Source: Collinsella aerofaciens | GTDB taxonomy: Bacteria; Actinomycetota; Coriobacteriia; Coriobacteriales; Coriobacteriaceae | DNA: 13,206 nt | Direction of reading: 5' to 3' | Assembly (NCBI GenBank): GCA_021641225.1 | Contig: JAJWXI010000038.1 | Coordinates: 1-13,206 of the forward strand | Shown here: positions 4,716-12,054 of the stretch, piece after piece | How the letters are laid out: each line of letters begins with the position of its first letter | Numbering within the stretch: the first letter of the stretch is position 1 | Translations under genes and position numbers: made by a program | The notes under the pieces: model-generated | What the model was told of the DNA's origin: nothing | Databases searched by the model: none | The model's input: only the letters and a program-made list of their open reading frames with translations

Positions 4716-6746
4716 ATGACCGCACCTGCATCCAAGCTGCTCCAGCCCATTACGGTTGGCCCCCTTGAGCTCAAAAACCGCATTATGTTTCCGCCGCTGA
4801 CCACTGGCTACGAGGAGCGCGACGGTTCCATTGGCGAGCGCAGCCTGGCCTTTTACGAGCGCCTGGCCCGTGGCGGCGTGAGCTACATCGTCATCGGCGA
4901 CGTCGCTCCCGTCATGACCGCAAGTCCCACGCCCAAGCTGGCGACCGACGCTCAGATCCCCACGTTTAAGGCGCTGGCCGACGCCGTCCACAAGCACGGT
5001 GCCAAGGTCGCGCTGCAGCTGTTCCACCCCGAGTACGACGTGCCCGGTGTTGGCCGCATGGTCATGGGCTCCATGGCCGCCGCCAAGGCCGCGCAGGAGG
5101 CCAAGGCCGCCGGCGACGAGGAGACCTTTGCCGCCAAGATGGCCGAGTCCAACGAGATCCGCAAGCAGGCCTACGCCAAGCTGCACCACGACATGCAGCA
5201 CTTTGTGAACGAGGCGAGCGTAGAGCAGCTCACCCAGATCAAGGAGGCTATCGCCGCCTCGGCCGCCCGCGCGCAGCAGGCCGGCATTGACGCTATCGAG
5301 GTCCACGGCGATCGCTTGGTGGGTTCGCTGTGCTCGGCCATCCTCAACAAGCGTACCGACGAGTACGGTGGCTCGTTCGAGAACCGCGTTCGCTACGCGC
5401 TGGAGGTCGTCGCCGCCATTAAGGAAGCCGCACCGCAGCTGATGGTGGAGTACAAGCTCCCCGTGATCATGGAGAACCCCGACGGCACGCCGCGCGGCAA
5501 GGGCGGCCTGCAGCCCGACGAGGCCTGCGAGTTCGCCAAGCTGCTCGAGGGTGCGGGCATCGATATGATCCAGGTCGCACAGGCCAACCACACCGGCAAC
5601 ATGGGCGACACCATTCCGCCCATGGGCGCCATGCCCTACAACTGGACGCTGCCCGTGGCCGAGCGCGTCAAGGCCCTGGTCTCCGTGCCGGTGGCAACCG
5701 TCGGCCGCGTGGTCTCGGTCGAGGCCGGTGAGAAGATTCTGGAAGACGGTTCGGCCGATATCATCGCGTACGGTCGCTCGCTCATGTGCGACCCCGACAT
5801 TGCGCTGAAGGCCGCCACGGGTGAGCCCATTCGCGAGTGCCTCAACTGCAACAAGGGCTGCGTCGACGCGATTCAAAACCGCAAGTACATCTCGTGCGTG
5901 CTCAATGCCGAGAACGGCGACGAGGCGACCATCGCCATCAAGCCGGGCGAGGGCGACAAGAAGGTCGCCGTGGTGGGCGGCGGTATTGCCGGCTTGGAGG
6001 CCGCGCGCGTAGCGGCCAAGCGCGGCTACGACGTGACCGTCTATGAGGCGAGCGATCACTTGGGCGGCCAGATTGTGCTGGCAGCCGCGCCTCCGCGCAA
6101 GGACGAGATCATGCGCTCGGTCGAGTACTACGAGAAGATTCTGCCCGGCCTGGGCGTGAAGGTCGAGCTCAACCATGCCGCTACGGCCGAGGATCTCAAC
6201 GCCGCCGACGCCGCGATTGTGGCTGTGGGCGCGCACGACGTGGTCATCCCCGTTCCGGGTGCCGACTCGGACAAGGTCGTCTCGAGCTGGGACGTGCTGG
6301 CCGGCAAGGTGGAGCTCAGCGGGCGCGTCGCCGTCATTGGCGGTGGCCTGGTGGGTACCGAGACTGCCGAGTACCTGCTGCAACACGGCTGCGAGGTGGC
6401 GATCGTGGAGATGCTCGACAAGATTGCCGCAGGCGAGTCCGAGACCATTCTGCCGCTGATTATGAGCGACTTTGCCGCCCACAACGTGGAGCAGCACGTT
6501 AAGACCCGCCTGACCGCCATTACCGACGAGGGCGTGGAGGCCGTTCGTACCACCGAGGACGGCGCCGAGGAGCCGGTGAAGATCGCCTGCGATTACGTGG
6601 TGATGGCCGTGGGCTCGAAGGCCAACGCGTTTGACCTGGATGGCGTGACGGTGCCCGTGACCTGCGTGGGCGACTGCTCGGGCGAGCGCACCGCCGACAT
6701 CGCGAGCGCCATTCGCACGGCGTATCACGCGGCCAACGAGCTGTAG
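4716..6746 (+). CDS. NADH:flavin oxidoreductase, FadH/BaiCD-like (FMN, 4Fe-4S, FAD)
   Basis: A 676-residue two-domain reductase. Residues 1-~370 are an old yellow enzyme TIM barrel (LKNRIMFPPLTTGY ... NKRTDEYGGSFENR ... IAYGRSLMCDPD). Cys375, Cys378, Cys382 and Cys394 (C-x2-C-x3-C-x11-C) form a 4Fe-4S site. Residues ~417-430 (VAVVGGGIAGLEAA) bind FAD, and ~537-549 (RVAVIGGGLVGTE) start an NAD(P)H domain. The layout matches 2,4-dienoyl-CoA reductase and the bile-acid enzymes BaiCD/BaiH, which reduce or form activated C=C bonds. Two oddities: an Ala/Glu-rich insertion at ~113-165, and HGDRLVGS (from His197) where FadH has the segment with its catalytic Tyr166. Substrate is therefore unknown (enoate, steroid or bile acid are possible). 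Cytosolic. RBS GAGAGGA at 4703-4709. Probably monocistronic, with a strong terminator behind it. Confidence 0.9.
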   Translation: MTAPASKLLQPITVGPLELKNRIMFPPLTTGYEERDGSIGERSLAFYERLARGGVSYIVIGDVAPVMTASPTPKLATDAQIPTFKALADAVHKHGAKVALQLFHPEYDVPGVGRMVMGSMAAAKAAQEAKAAGDEETFAAKMAESNEIRKQAYAKLHHDMQHFVNEASVEQLTQIKEAIAASAARAQQAGIDAIEVHGDRLVGSLCSAILNKRTDEYGGSFENRVRYALEVVAAIKEAAPQLMVEYKLPVIMENPDGTPRGKGGLQPDEACEFAKLLEGAGIDMIQVAQANHTGNMGDTIPPMGAMPYNWTLPVAERVKALVSVPVATVGRVVSVEAGEKILEDGSADIIAYGRSLMCDPDIALKAATGEPIRECLNCNKGCVDAIQNRKYISCVLNAENGDEATIAIKPGEGDKKVAVVGGGIAGLEAARVAAKRGYDVTVYEASDHLGGQIVLAAAPPRKDEIMRSVEYYEKILPGLGVKVELNHAATAEDLNAADAAIVAVGAHDVVIPVPGADSDKVVSSWDVLAGKVELSGRVAVIGGGLVGTETAEYLLQHGCEVAIVEMLDKIAAGESETILPLIMSDFAAHNVEQHVKTRLTAITDEGVEAVRTTEDGAEEPVKIACDYVVMAVGSKANAFDLDGVTVPVTCVGDCSGERTADIASAIRTAYHAANEL

Positions 6747-6762
6747 TTGAACATCGCGGCCA

Positions 6763-6792
6763 GGCGGGGCGGTAGCACGGATCCGCCTCGCC
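6763..6792 (+). other. GC-rich hairpin behind the oxidoreductase
   Basis: GGCGGGGCGG (6763-6772) pairs with CCGCCTCGCC (6783-6792), with one G:U and a 10-nt loop. There is no T-run. It precedes the true terminator by 30 bp and may protect the mRNA end. Confidence 0.5.
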
Positions 6793-6821
6793 CGGCTGTG
6801 TCCCGTCGGGTGTCAACCGGT

Positions 6822-6857
6822 GCGGGGCCTGCAAGCGCAGCAGGCCCCGCCCTTTTT
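6822..6857 (+). terminator. Intrinsic terminator of the oxidoreductase gene
   Basis: GCGGGGCCTGC (6822-6832) pairs perfectly with GCAGGCCCCGC (6840-6850) around a 7-nt loop. It is followed by CC and TTTTT. Confidence 0.93.
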
Positions 6858-7186
6858 GTTTTGCTCCGGTGGATGGCAATGCGCGGTAATCATGAGGAGT
6901 AAGGACGTCTACTGCCTTGCCGATTACTCAAAATTATTGGGGGAGGGGTTAATAACTATATCCTCTATGCCAAAGGACATAAAGAGATGCCAATTTTGTT
7001 GACAAGCGAATGACGATTAGCTGCGAGTCAGCTACCAGCGTAAATAATCGATAAAGAAATGTCATAAATTGGTGCCAAATGCCCAGATAACACCGCGTCT
7101 ATTTTAATTAACTGCTTTGAGCAAACAGTAAAATGCTACTATCTAACTTGCACGTAAGAAAGCAGATTAACGGTTAAGGCTAAGAA
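6858..7186. other. AT-rich intergenic region before the HTH gene
   Basis: No credible gene. A frame from 6891 would encode about 36 residues with no recognisable pattern. The stretch is much richer in A+T than its surroundings. It contains small palindromes (GTTA-A-TAAC near 6948, TTGT-TG-ACAA near 6998, TTGG-TG-CCAA near 7069) and a TTGACA (6999-7004) without a well-placed -10. It may be an upstream control region or the remains of a lost element. Confidence 0.5.
7134..7142 (+). promoter_or_regulatory. Possible extended -10 promoter of the HTH gene
   Basis: TGCTACTAT combines a TGn element with a TACTAT -10 about 45 bp before the start codon. TTGAGC (7117-7122) is only 14 bp upstream, so the -35 is weak. 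Confidence 0.4.
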
Positions 7187-7591
7187 GTGGCAGGTATGTC
7201 GGAAGCAACTAGGACTCGCACGCATGCGCCCGAGGTTAGGCAGCGCGCCGTCGAGATCCTCCAAGAGGGGGTCGGTCATCGCGCCCTCGCCGCGGAGCTT
7301 GGCATTCCCCAGGCCACGGCTCGTCAGTGGGCCCGCGCGTATGCCGTGGGCGGTGCCGACGCCGTTCTCAACGCCGGTTCGCATCATCACACCTATTCGT
7401 ACGAAGTTAAGCTCGCCGTGGTCAAGGACCGCTTGGAAAATGGCTTAACGGTTCGCGAGGCCATGATCAAGCACAAGATTCCCAGCGAGTCTTCGGTCAA
7501 GGCTTGGTGCCGCCAGTATCGCGAGAGCGGTGAGTCCGCGCTGGTCGATAAGCCGCGCGGTCGCAAGCCGCGCGTTAAAAAGGCGGAATAG
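7187..7591 (+). CDS. Double helix-turn-helix protein, IS3 OrfA-like
   Basis: 134 residues from a GTG start (AAGG at 7176-7179, 7 nt before); an in-frame ATG at 7196 is an alternative. Two similar helix-turn-helix units are visible. The first is at ~15-60 (RQRAVEILQEG ... LAAELGIPQATARQWARAYAVGG), the second at ~70-118 (YSYEVKLAVVKDRLENGLTVREAMIKHKIPSESSVKAWCRQYRESG). The end is a basic tail, DKPRGRKPRVKK. The second unit closely recalls the OrfA protein of IS3-family elements, which supplies DNA binding to the transposase. No OrfB, integrase core or terminal inverted repeats follow; a terminator comes directly after the stop. It may therefore be a domesticated DNA-binding protein acting as a regulator. 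It sits upstream of the hydrogenase operon but is separated from it by a terminator and 250 bp, so a link is only inference. Confidence 0.8.
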   Translation: MAGMSEATRTRTHAPEVRQRAVEILQEGVGHRALAAELGIPQATARQWARAYAVGGADAVLNAGSHHHTYSYEVKLAVVKDRLENGLTVREAMIKHKIPSESSVKAWCRQYRESGESALVDKPRGRKPRVKKAE

Positions 7592-7603
7592 CGAACGGGA
7601 TGG

Positions 7604-7626
7604 TGCGCCCACGGGGGCGCATTTTT
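7604..7626 (+). terminator. Intrinsic terminator of the HTH gene
   Basis: TGCGCCC (7604-7610) pairs with GGGCGCA (7615-7621) around a 4-nt loop. It is followed by TTTTT. It lies 12 bp behind the stop. Confidence 0.9.
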
Positions 7627-7790
7627 CTTGCCGCGCCAACTTTTTGGACCGTCGTGAGCCTACTGGAACATCCTCCAAAGTGGTTAATAAACCGCGCGCA
7701 GTGGCCCGTGCGCCCGCCGCCGCGATAGGGGGAGCGTCGCCTCTCTGCTCCAAAGCGGACGTATCCTTACCCCGTACGCCTAAAACTCCC

Positions 7791-7828
7791 CAGTTGACCG
7801 AAAACCCGCCGCCGCTACTCCTCAACTG
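7791..7828. promoter_or_regulatory. Inverted repeat in the hydrogenase operon leader region
   Basis: CAGTTGA (7791-7797) and TCAACTG (7822-7828) are perfect inverted halves 24 bp apart. They lie directly upstream of a TATAAC (7832-7837) that could be a -10. No good -35 is seen, so an activator-dependent promoter is possible. The position suits an operator for the operon starting at 7878. Confidence 0.35.
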
Positions 7829-7877
7829 AGCTATAACGTTAAACAATTGCAGCGTTTTTGCATGGGGGAGTGATGGT

Positions 7878-10760
7878 ATGACGCTACTGTATTTCCTTAC
7901 CCTGTTTCCGCTGGTACCGGCGCTGGGCATGCTGCTCGCGCGCGGTGACCGCGCCCGCGATGCGGTAGGGCTTGTAGGCTCCGGCATTATTATGGCGGTG
8001 ACAGTCGTAGTCGCCGTCATGTTTTTTGGCACGGGTCCGCAGAGCTTTGAGGTCGCCCCCGGCACCTCGCATGTGCTCTCGATCATCAGCTCCGTCATCG
8101 ACGTAATTCTGTGCGCCGTCATCCTGTACAACGCGTTCAAATATAGGAACGCGCTTACCGGTGTGCTCGGCGTGGTGCAGCTGGTGGGCTCGCTCGCCTT
8201 TGCAGCCATGACGCTGCCCGCGGCCGAAGCCGTCACGGCGACGCCGCTCTACCTGGACTACATGAGTGTGATCATGGTCCTCGCCGTCGGCATTGTCGGC
8301 AGCCTAATCTGCGTGTATGCCCTGGGCTACATGAAGGACTTCCAGGCTCATGACGAGCACGAGGCTGCGCTGCGCGGGCAGACCGCGCCCGACCGTCGCC
8401 CGCAGTTCCTGACGCTTATGTTCCTGTTCCTCTCGGCCATGTTCGTCATCGTGACGAGCGACAACCTTGAGTGGCTGTTCTGCGGCTGGGAAATCACCAC
8501 CGTGTGCTCGTTCCTTATGATTGGCTACACGCGCACGCCCGAGGCCATCAAGAACGCCTTCACCCAGATCATCCTCAACATGCTGGGCGGTATCGCGTTT
8601 TTGGCCGGACTCATGTACCTGCACGTTAACGGCATGCCGCTGACCATCTCGGGCATGATCGAGCTTTCCGGCGCCGGAACCGCGCAATCTGCGCTGCTGG
8701 TGATGCCGGTCATTCTGTTGTCGCTCGCCGCGCTCACCAAGGCCGCACAGATGCCGTTCCACACTTGGCTGTTGGGTGCCATGGTTGCCCCCACTCCCAC
8801 GAGCGCCCTGCTGCACTCGTCAACCATGGTCAAAGCCGGCGTGTTCCTGATGGTCAAGCTGAGCCCGCTCTATGCCATCTATCCCGTGACTGGCTTTATG
8901 GTCACGAGTGTGGGTGCCATCACGTTTTTGCTCGCTGCCCTCATGGCCATCTCGCAGAGCAACGCCAAACGCGTGCTCGCGTACTCCACCATTTCCAACT
9001 TGGGCCTTATCAGCGCCTGCCTGGGCGTCGGCGCGCCCGAGGCCGTGTGGGCCGCGATCTTCCTGATCCTGTTCCATACGGTGGCAAAGTCGCTGCTGTT
9101 CCTGTGCGTGGGCACGGCCGAGCATCATATCGGCAGCCGCAATATCGAGGACATGGACGGCATGTTCAGCCGCATGCCGCACCTGACGCGCCTGATGATG
9201 CTGGGCATTATGGGCATGTTTGTGGCGCCGTTTGGCATGCTCGTGTCCAAGTGGGGCGCCCTGGTGGCGTTTGCGCAGACCGGCAACGTGCTCATGATCA
9301 TGGTACTTGCCTTTGGCTCGGCCGCGACGTTTTACTTCTGGGGCAAGTGGCTTGCTAAGCTTTCGGGCGTCGATCCCACGGCTCAAAACGTTGAGGTCAA
9401 TGTCCACAAGACCGAATGGATGGCGCTTAACACCATCGCCGCGCTGCTGATTCTGTGCTGCGTGGCGTTCCCGGTTATCTCGAGCGGTCTGGTGTCGCCC
9501 TACTTGGCCATGGTGTTTGGTCGCGTGCCGTACGTTATCGGCAAGGACGCCATGTATCTGATGGTGGTTATCGTGGCGTTTATCGCCGTGGTGCTGCTGA
9601 CGTCGTTCCGCGTGAGCAATAAGCCGCATGTCAACGTATATCTTTCGGGTGTGGGAACCGACAATTACCGCCATTTCCGCGGCTCGATGGGACACGAGGT
9701 GAAGGCCGAAAAGCGCAATTGGTACTCGGAGGACGCCCTTGGCGAGAAGCGTATTGGCCCCGCGGGTAGCGTCGTGTGTTGCAGCATTATCTTGTTTGCG
9801 CTGCTGTGTTGCGCGTGGATTGGGCCCGAGCGGCTTGCCATGAGCGCGCCCTCGGTGTTGCGCGGCAAGTATTTTGAAGGTTCGGGTGTCGTGGGCATTT
9901 TTATTGGTACCGTGGCGTTTGCCCTGCTGGCGCCGCTTGTGGGCGGCCTGATCGACGGCGTTGACCGCAAACTTTCGGCTCGCATGCAGGGCCGCGTGGG
10001 CCCGCGCCTGCTGCAGCCCTTCTACGACGTTGCCAAGCTGCTGCGCAAGGCCCCTGCCAGCGTAAACACCATGGATGATACCTACATGGCGTGCGCGCTC
10101 ATCTTTACCGTCGTGGGCGGCGGCATCTTTGTGTCGGGCTCCAACACGCTGCTGTGCGCTTTTATGGTGACGCTCGCCGCGATCTTTGTGGTGCTGGCGT
10201 CCGCCTCGACGCAAAGTCCGTTTGCGCAGGTCGGCGCCGATCGCGAGTTGCTGCAGGTTATGAGCTACGAGCCCGCCGTTCTGCTGATGAGCGTGGGCCT
10301 GTATCTCGCCACCGATAGCTTTGATTCCATCGCCGTGACCGGGCAGTCGGCGCCCATCATCGTGTACAGTGCGCCCATTTTCCTGGCGCTGCTTGCGGTG
10401 CTCACCATCAAGCTACGCAAGTCGCCGTTCGACCTTTCGTACTCGCATCACGCGCATCAGGAGATTGTCCAGGGCGTCGCCACCGAGATGAGCGGCGGCA
10501 CGCTGGCCAAGATGACCCTTATGCACTGGTGCGAGACCGTGCTGTTTTTGATGTGGGTGGGCATGTTCTTTGTTTGGGACAACCCGGTGAGCTGGGTGGT
10601 CGCCCTGGTCGTGATGGCCGCGACGTATTTTGTCGAGGTGCTGATCGACAACACCTTCGCACGCAGCACCTGGCGCAGCTGCTTTAAGCTCGGCTGGGGC
10701 GTGGCGCTGGTGTTTGGCCTGCTCAACCTTATGCCCATCCTCGTCGACGTGTTTATTTAG
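7878..10760 (+). CDS. Fused Ech hydrogenase membrane subunit (EchA-EchB)
   Basis: A 960-residue membrane protein joining two subunits that are normally separate. Residues 1-~620 are a NuoL/HyfB/EchA-type ion-pumping antiporter unit with many hydrophobic helices. It has the conserved helix glutamate E205 (CGWEITTVCSFLMIGY) and lysines K288 (ALTKAAQMPFHTWL) and K319 (HSSTMVKAGVFL). After a soluble stretch (~600-640), residues ~650-960 are a NuoH/HycD/EchB unit with GVDRKLSARMQGRVGP (~694) and SPFDLSYSHHAHQEIVQG (~850-865), the helix-anchoring subunit that contacts the hydrogenase module. No stop or frameshift lies at the junction. In the complex it should convert redox energy into ion transport. 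Start chosen from GGGGGAG at 7864-7870, 7 nt before the ATG. First gene of the operon; the next begins 12 bp on. Confidence 0.93.
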   Translation: MTLLYFLTLFPLVPALGMLLARGDRARDAVGLVGSGIIMAVTVVVAVMFFGTGPQSFEVAPGTSHVLSIISSVIDVILCAVILYNAFKYRNALTGVLGVVQLVGSLAFAAMTLPAAEAVTATPLYLDYMSVIMVLAVGIVGSLICVYALGYMKDFQAHDEHEAALRGQTAPDRRPQFLTLMFLFLSAMFVIVTSDNLEWLFCGWEITTVCSFLMIGYTRTPEAIKNAFTQIILNMLGGIAFLAGLMYLHVNGMPLTISGMIELSGAGTAQSALLVMPVILLSLAALTKAAQMPFHTWLLGAMVAPTPTSALLHSSTMVKAGVFLMVKLSPLYAIYPVTGFMVTSVGAITFLLAALMAISQSNAKRVLAYSTISNLGLISACLGVGAPEAVWAAIFLILFHTVAKSLLFLCVGTAEHHIGSRNIEDMDGMFSRMPHLTRLMMLGIMGMFVAPFGMLVSKWGALVAFAQTGNVLMIMVLAFGSAATFYFWGKWLAKLSGVDPTAQNVEVNVHKTEWMALNTIAALLILCCVAFPVISSGLVSPYLAMVFGRVPYVIGKDAMYLMVVIVAFIAVVLLTSFRVSNKPHVNVYLSGVGTDNYRHFRGSMGHEVKAEKRNWYSEDALGEKRIGPAGSVVCCSIILFALLCCAWIGPERLAMSAPSVLRGKYFEGSGVVGIFIGTVAFALLAPLVGGLIDGVDRKLSARMQGRVGPRLLQPFYDVAKLLRKAPASVNTMDDTYMACALIFTVVGGGIFVSGSNTLLCAFMVTLAAIFVVLASASTQSPFAQVGADRELLQVMSYEPAVLLMSVGLYLATDSFDSIAVTGQSAPIIVYSAPIFLALLAVLTIKLRKSPFDLSYSHHAHQEIVQGVATEMSGGTLAKMTLMHWCETVLFLMWVGMFFVWDNPVSWVVALVVMAATYFVEVLIDNTFARSTWRSCFKLGWGVALVFGLLNLMPILVDVFI

Positions 10761-10772
10761 GAGGCGGCATCC

Positions 10773-11348
10773 ATGGATCATAAAATGTCGCGCTCGCCGT
10801 GGGTTATTCATTACGACGGCTCGAGCTGCAACGGATGCGATATCGAGGTGCTGGCCTCGCTCACGCCGCTGTTCGATGCGGAGCGCTTTGGCGTGGTCAA
10901 CACCGGCAACCCCAAGCATGCGGATATCTTTTTGGTGACGGGGTCGGTCAATGCCCAGAACCTGCCCGTCGTGCGCCAGATTTACAACCAGATGCTCGAG
11001 CCCAAGTGCGTGGTGGCGTGCGGCATCTGCGCGTGCTCGGGCGGCGTGTTCCGCGATGCCTACAACGTGATTGGCGGCGTGGACCGCGCGATTCCCGTGG
11101 ACGTGTACGCGCCCGGGTGCGCCATTCGCCCCGAGACCGTGATCGATGCCATCGTGGAGGCGTGCGGCATCCTGGACCAGAAGGAGGCCGTGATGCGCGC
11201 CGGCGGCGATCCGCTCACCGTGGGCGGTGCCGCCACCTGGGATGGTGGCGTTGAGCTGGGCGAGGACGGGTTTGTGGCCGCGGCGGAGGCCGGCGACACG
11301 CCCGCTGGGACGCCCGCCGCGCCCGTCGCTGCGAAGGAGGCCGAGTAA
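10773..11348 (+). CDS. echC: Ech-type hydrogenase small subunit (NuoB-like)
   Basis: 191 residues. The NuoB/EchC fold carries the proximal 4Fe-4S cluster that passes electrons to the NiFe site. Likely ligands are Cys19 and Cys22 (SSCNGCDIE), Cys86 (GICACSGG) and Cys116 (YAPGCAIRP). Residues 1-~145 cover the whole family domain. The remaining ~45 residues are an acidic, Ala/Pro/Gly-rich tail (GELGEDG-like, then TPAGTPAAP) that I do not recognise from the family. The SD AGGAGG (10759-10764) uses the last bases of the preceding stop codon. The stop TAA overlaps the next ATG by one base, so the two proteins are probably translationally coupled. Facing the cytoplasm, bound to the EchB part of the fused subunit. 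Confidence 0.93.
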   Translation: MDHKMSRSPWVIHYDGSSCNGCDIEVLASLTPLFDAERFGVVNTGNPKHADIFLVTGSVNAQNLPVVRQIYNQMLEPKCVVACGICACSGGVFRDAYNVIGGVDRAIPVDVYAPGCAIRPETVIDAIVEACGILDQKEAVMRAGGDPLTVGGAATWDGGVELGEDGFVAAAEAGDTPAGTPAAPVAAKEAE

Positions 11349-12049
11349 TGCAAAAGGCTATCTATACCACCGTCGGGATCGACGAGCTCCTGTCGCATGT
11401 CCAGGCGCTCAAGGGCGTCGGCGCGCGCTTTGTGCAAATGCACGCCGAGCGCAACGTCGACGACGGTTCGTATCGCTTGGTCTATACGTTTATCAACGTT
11501 CATGCTGCTCAGGAGCATATTGCGCAGGACGGCAGCTATGCAATCGAGAACCTGGTGGTTGAGGGCATCGACCAGTACCAGGAGATTCCGTCCATCAGCT
11601 CGTATTATCCGGCGGTATTCCCGTTTGAAAATGAGGTCCACGACCTGTTTGGTCTTGCCATTACCGACATGCAGATCGACTTTAAGGGCTTTTTCTACCA
11701 GATCTCGACTGCCGAGCCCATGAGCGTTATCACACCCGAGGTGAAGGCTGCGCGTGAGAAGGCCATGAAGGTCCGCGCGGCTGCCGAGGCCAAGGCGCGC
11801 AAGGCCGCTGCCGAGAAGGCCGCTGCTGCTACGGGGGAGGGCGCCGGCGATGCCGCGGGTACTGCTGCCGCCAAGCCCGCTGCGGCCGCCGGCTCCGATG
11901 CTCAGCACGATGAAGCCGCTGCGAAGGCCGCGCTCAAGGCCGCCGAGATGGAGGCAAAGCTCGCCGCCATGGATCCCGAGAAAGCGGCCAAGGTCCGCGC
12001 GGCGCTTGCCGCCAAGGCCGCCCGCGACAAGCAGAAAGAGGAGGCGTAA
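11348..12049 (+). CDS. echD: Ech-type hydrogenase subunit with long Ala/Lys tail (NuoC-like)
   Basis: 233 residues. Residues 1-~130 are the NuoC/EchD domain, recognisable from YYPAVFPFENEVHDLFGL, the family signature (E-x-E-V-x-D-L-F-G-L). This subunit holds the large and small subunits together. From ~residue 130 to the end runs ~100 residues of Ala, Lys, Glu and Arg in heptad-like order (AAREKAMKVRAAAEAKARKA ... AALKAAEMEAKLAAMDPEKA), broken by a Gly/Ala/Pro stretch near 160-185. It should form long charged helices, perhaps a coiled coil. This roughly doubles the usual EchD length. The SD AAGGAGG (11334-11340) lies inside the end of echC. I am sure of the core; the role of the tail is unknown. 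Confidence 0.88.
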   Translation: MQKAIYTTVGIDELLSHVQALKGVGARFVQMHAERNVDDGSYRLVYTFINVHAAQEHIAQDGSYAIENLVVEGIDQYQEIPSISSYYPAVFPFENEVHDLFGLAITDMQIDFKGFFYQISTAEPMSVITPEVKAAREKAMKVRAAAEAKARKAAAEKAAAATGEGAGDAAGTAAAKPAAAAGSDAQHDEAAAKAALKAAEMEAKLAAMDPEKAAKVRAALAAKAARDKQKEEA

Positions 12050-12054
12050 GGTCC

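Noticed and set aside
4617..6728. 703-residue open frame on the minus strand
   Set aside because: It is a mirror of the oxidoreductase gene in GC-rich DNA: a Leu/His/Gly/Val-rich product without domains. The plus-strand protein has complete cofactor motifs.
6891..7001. Small protein of about 36 residues behind the oxidoreductase terminator
   Set aside because: No ribosome site at proper spacing, no recognisable pattern and AT-rich intergenic composition.
6991..7080. Rex or FNR binding sites
   Set aside because: Small palindromes such as TTGT-TG-ACAA do not match the known spacing of either regulator well enough to call.
8820..10214. Long minus-strand frame inside the hydrogenase membrane gene
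   Set aside because: His/Arg/Gln-rich shadow product with no ribosome site, antiparallel to a gene with clear family motifs.
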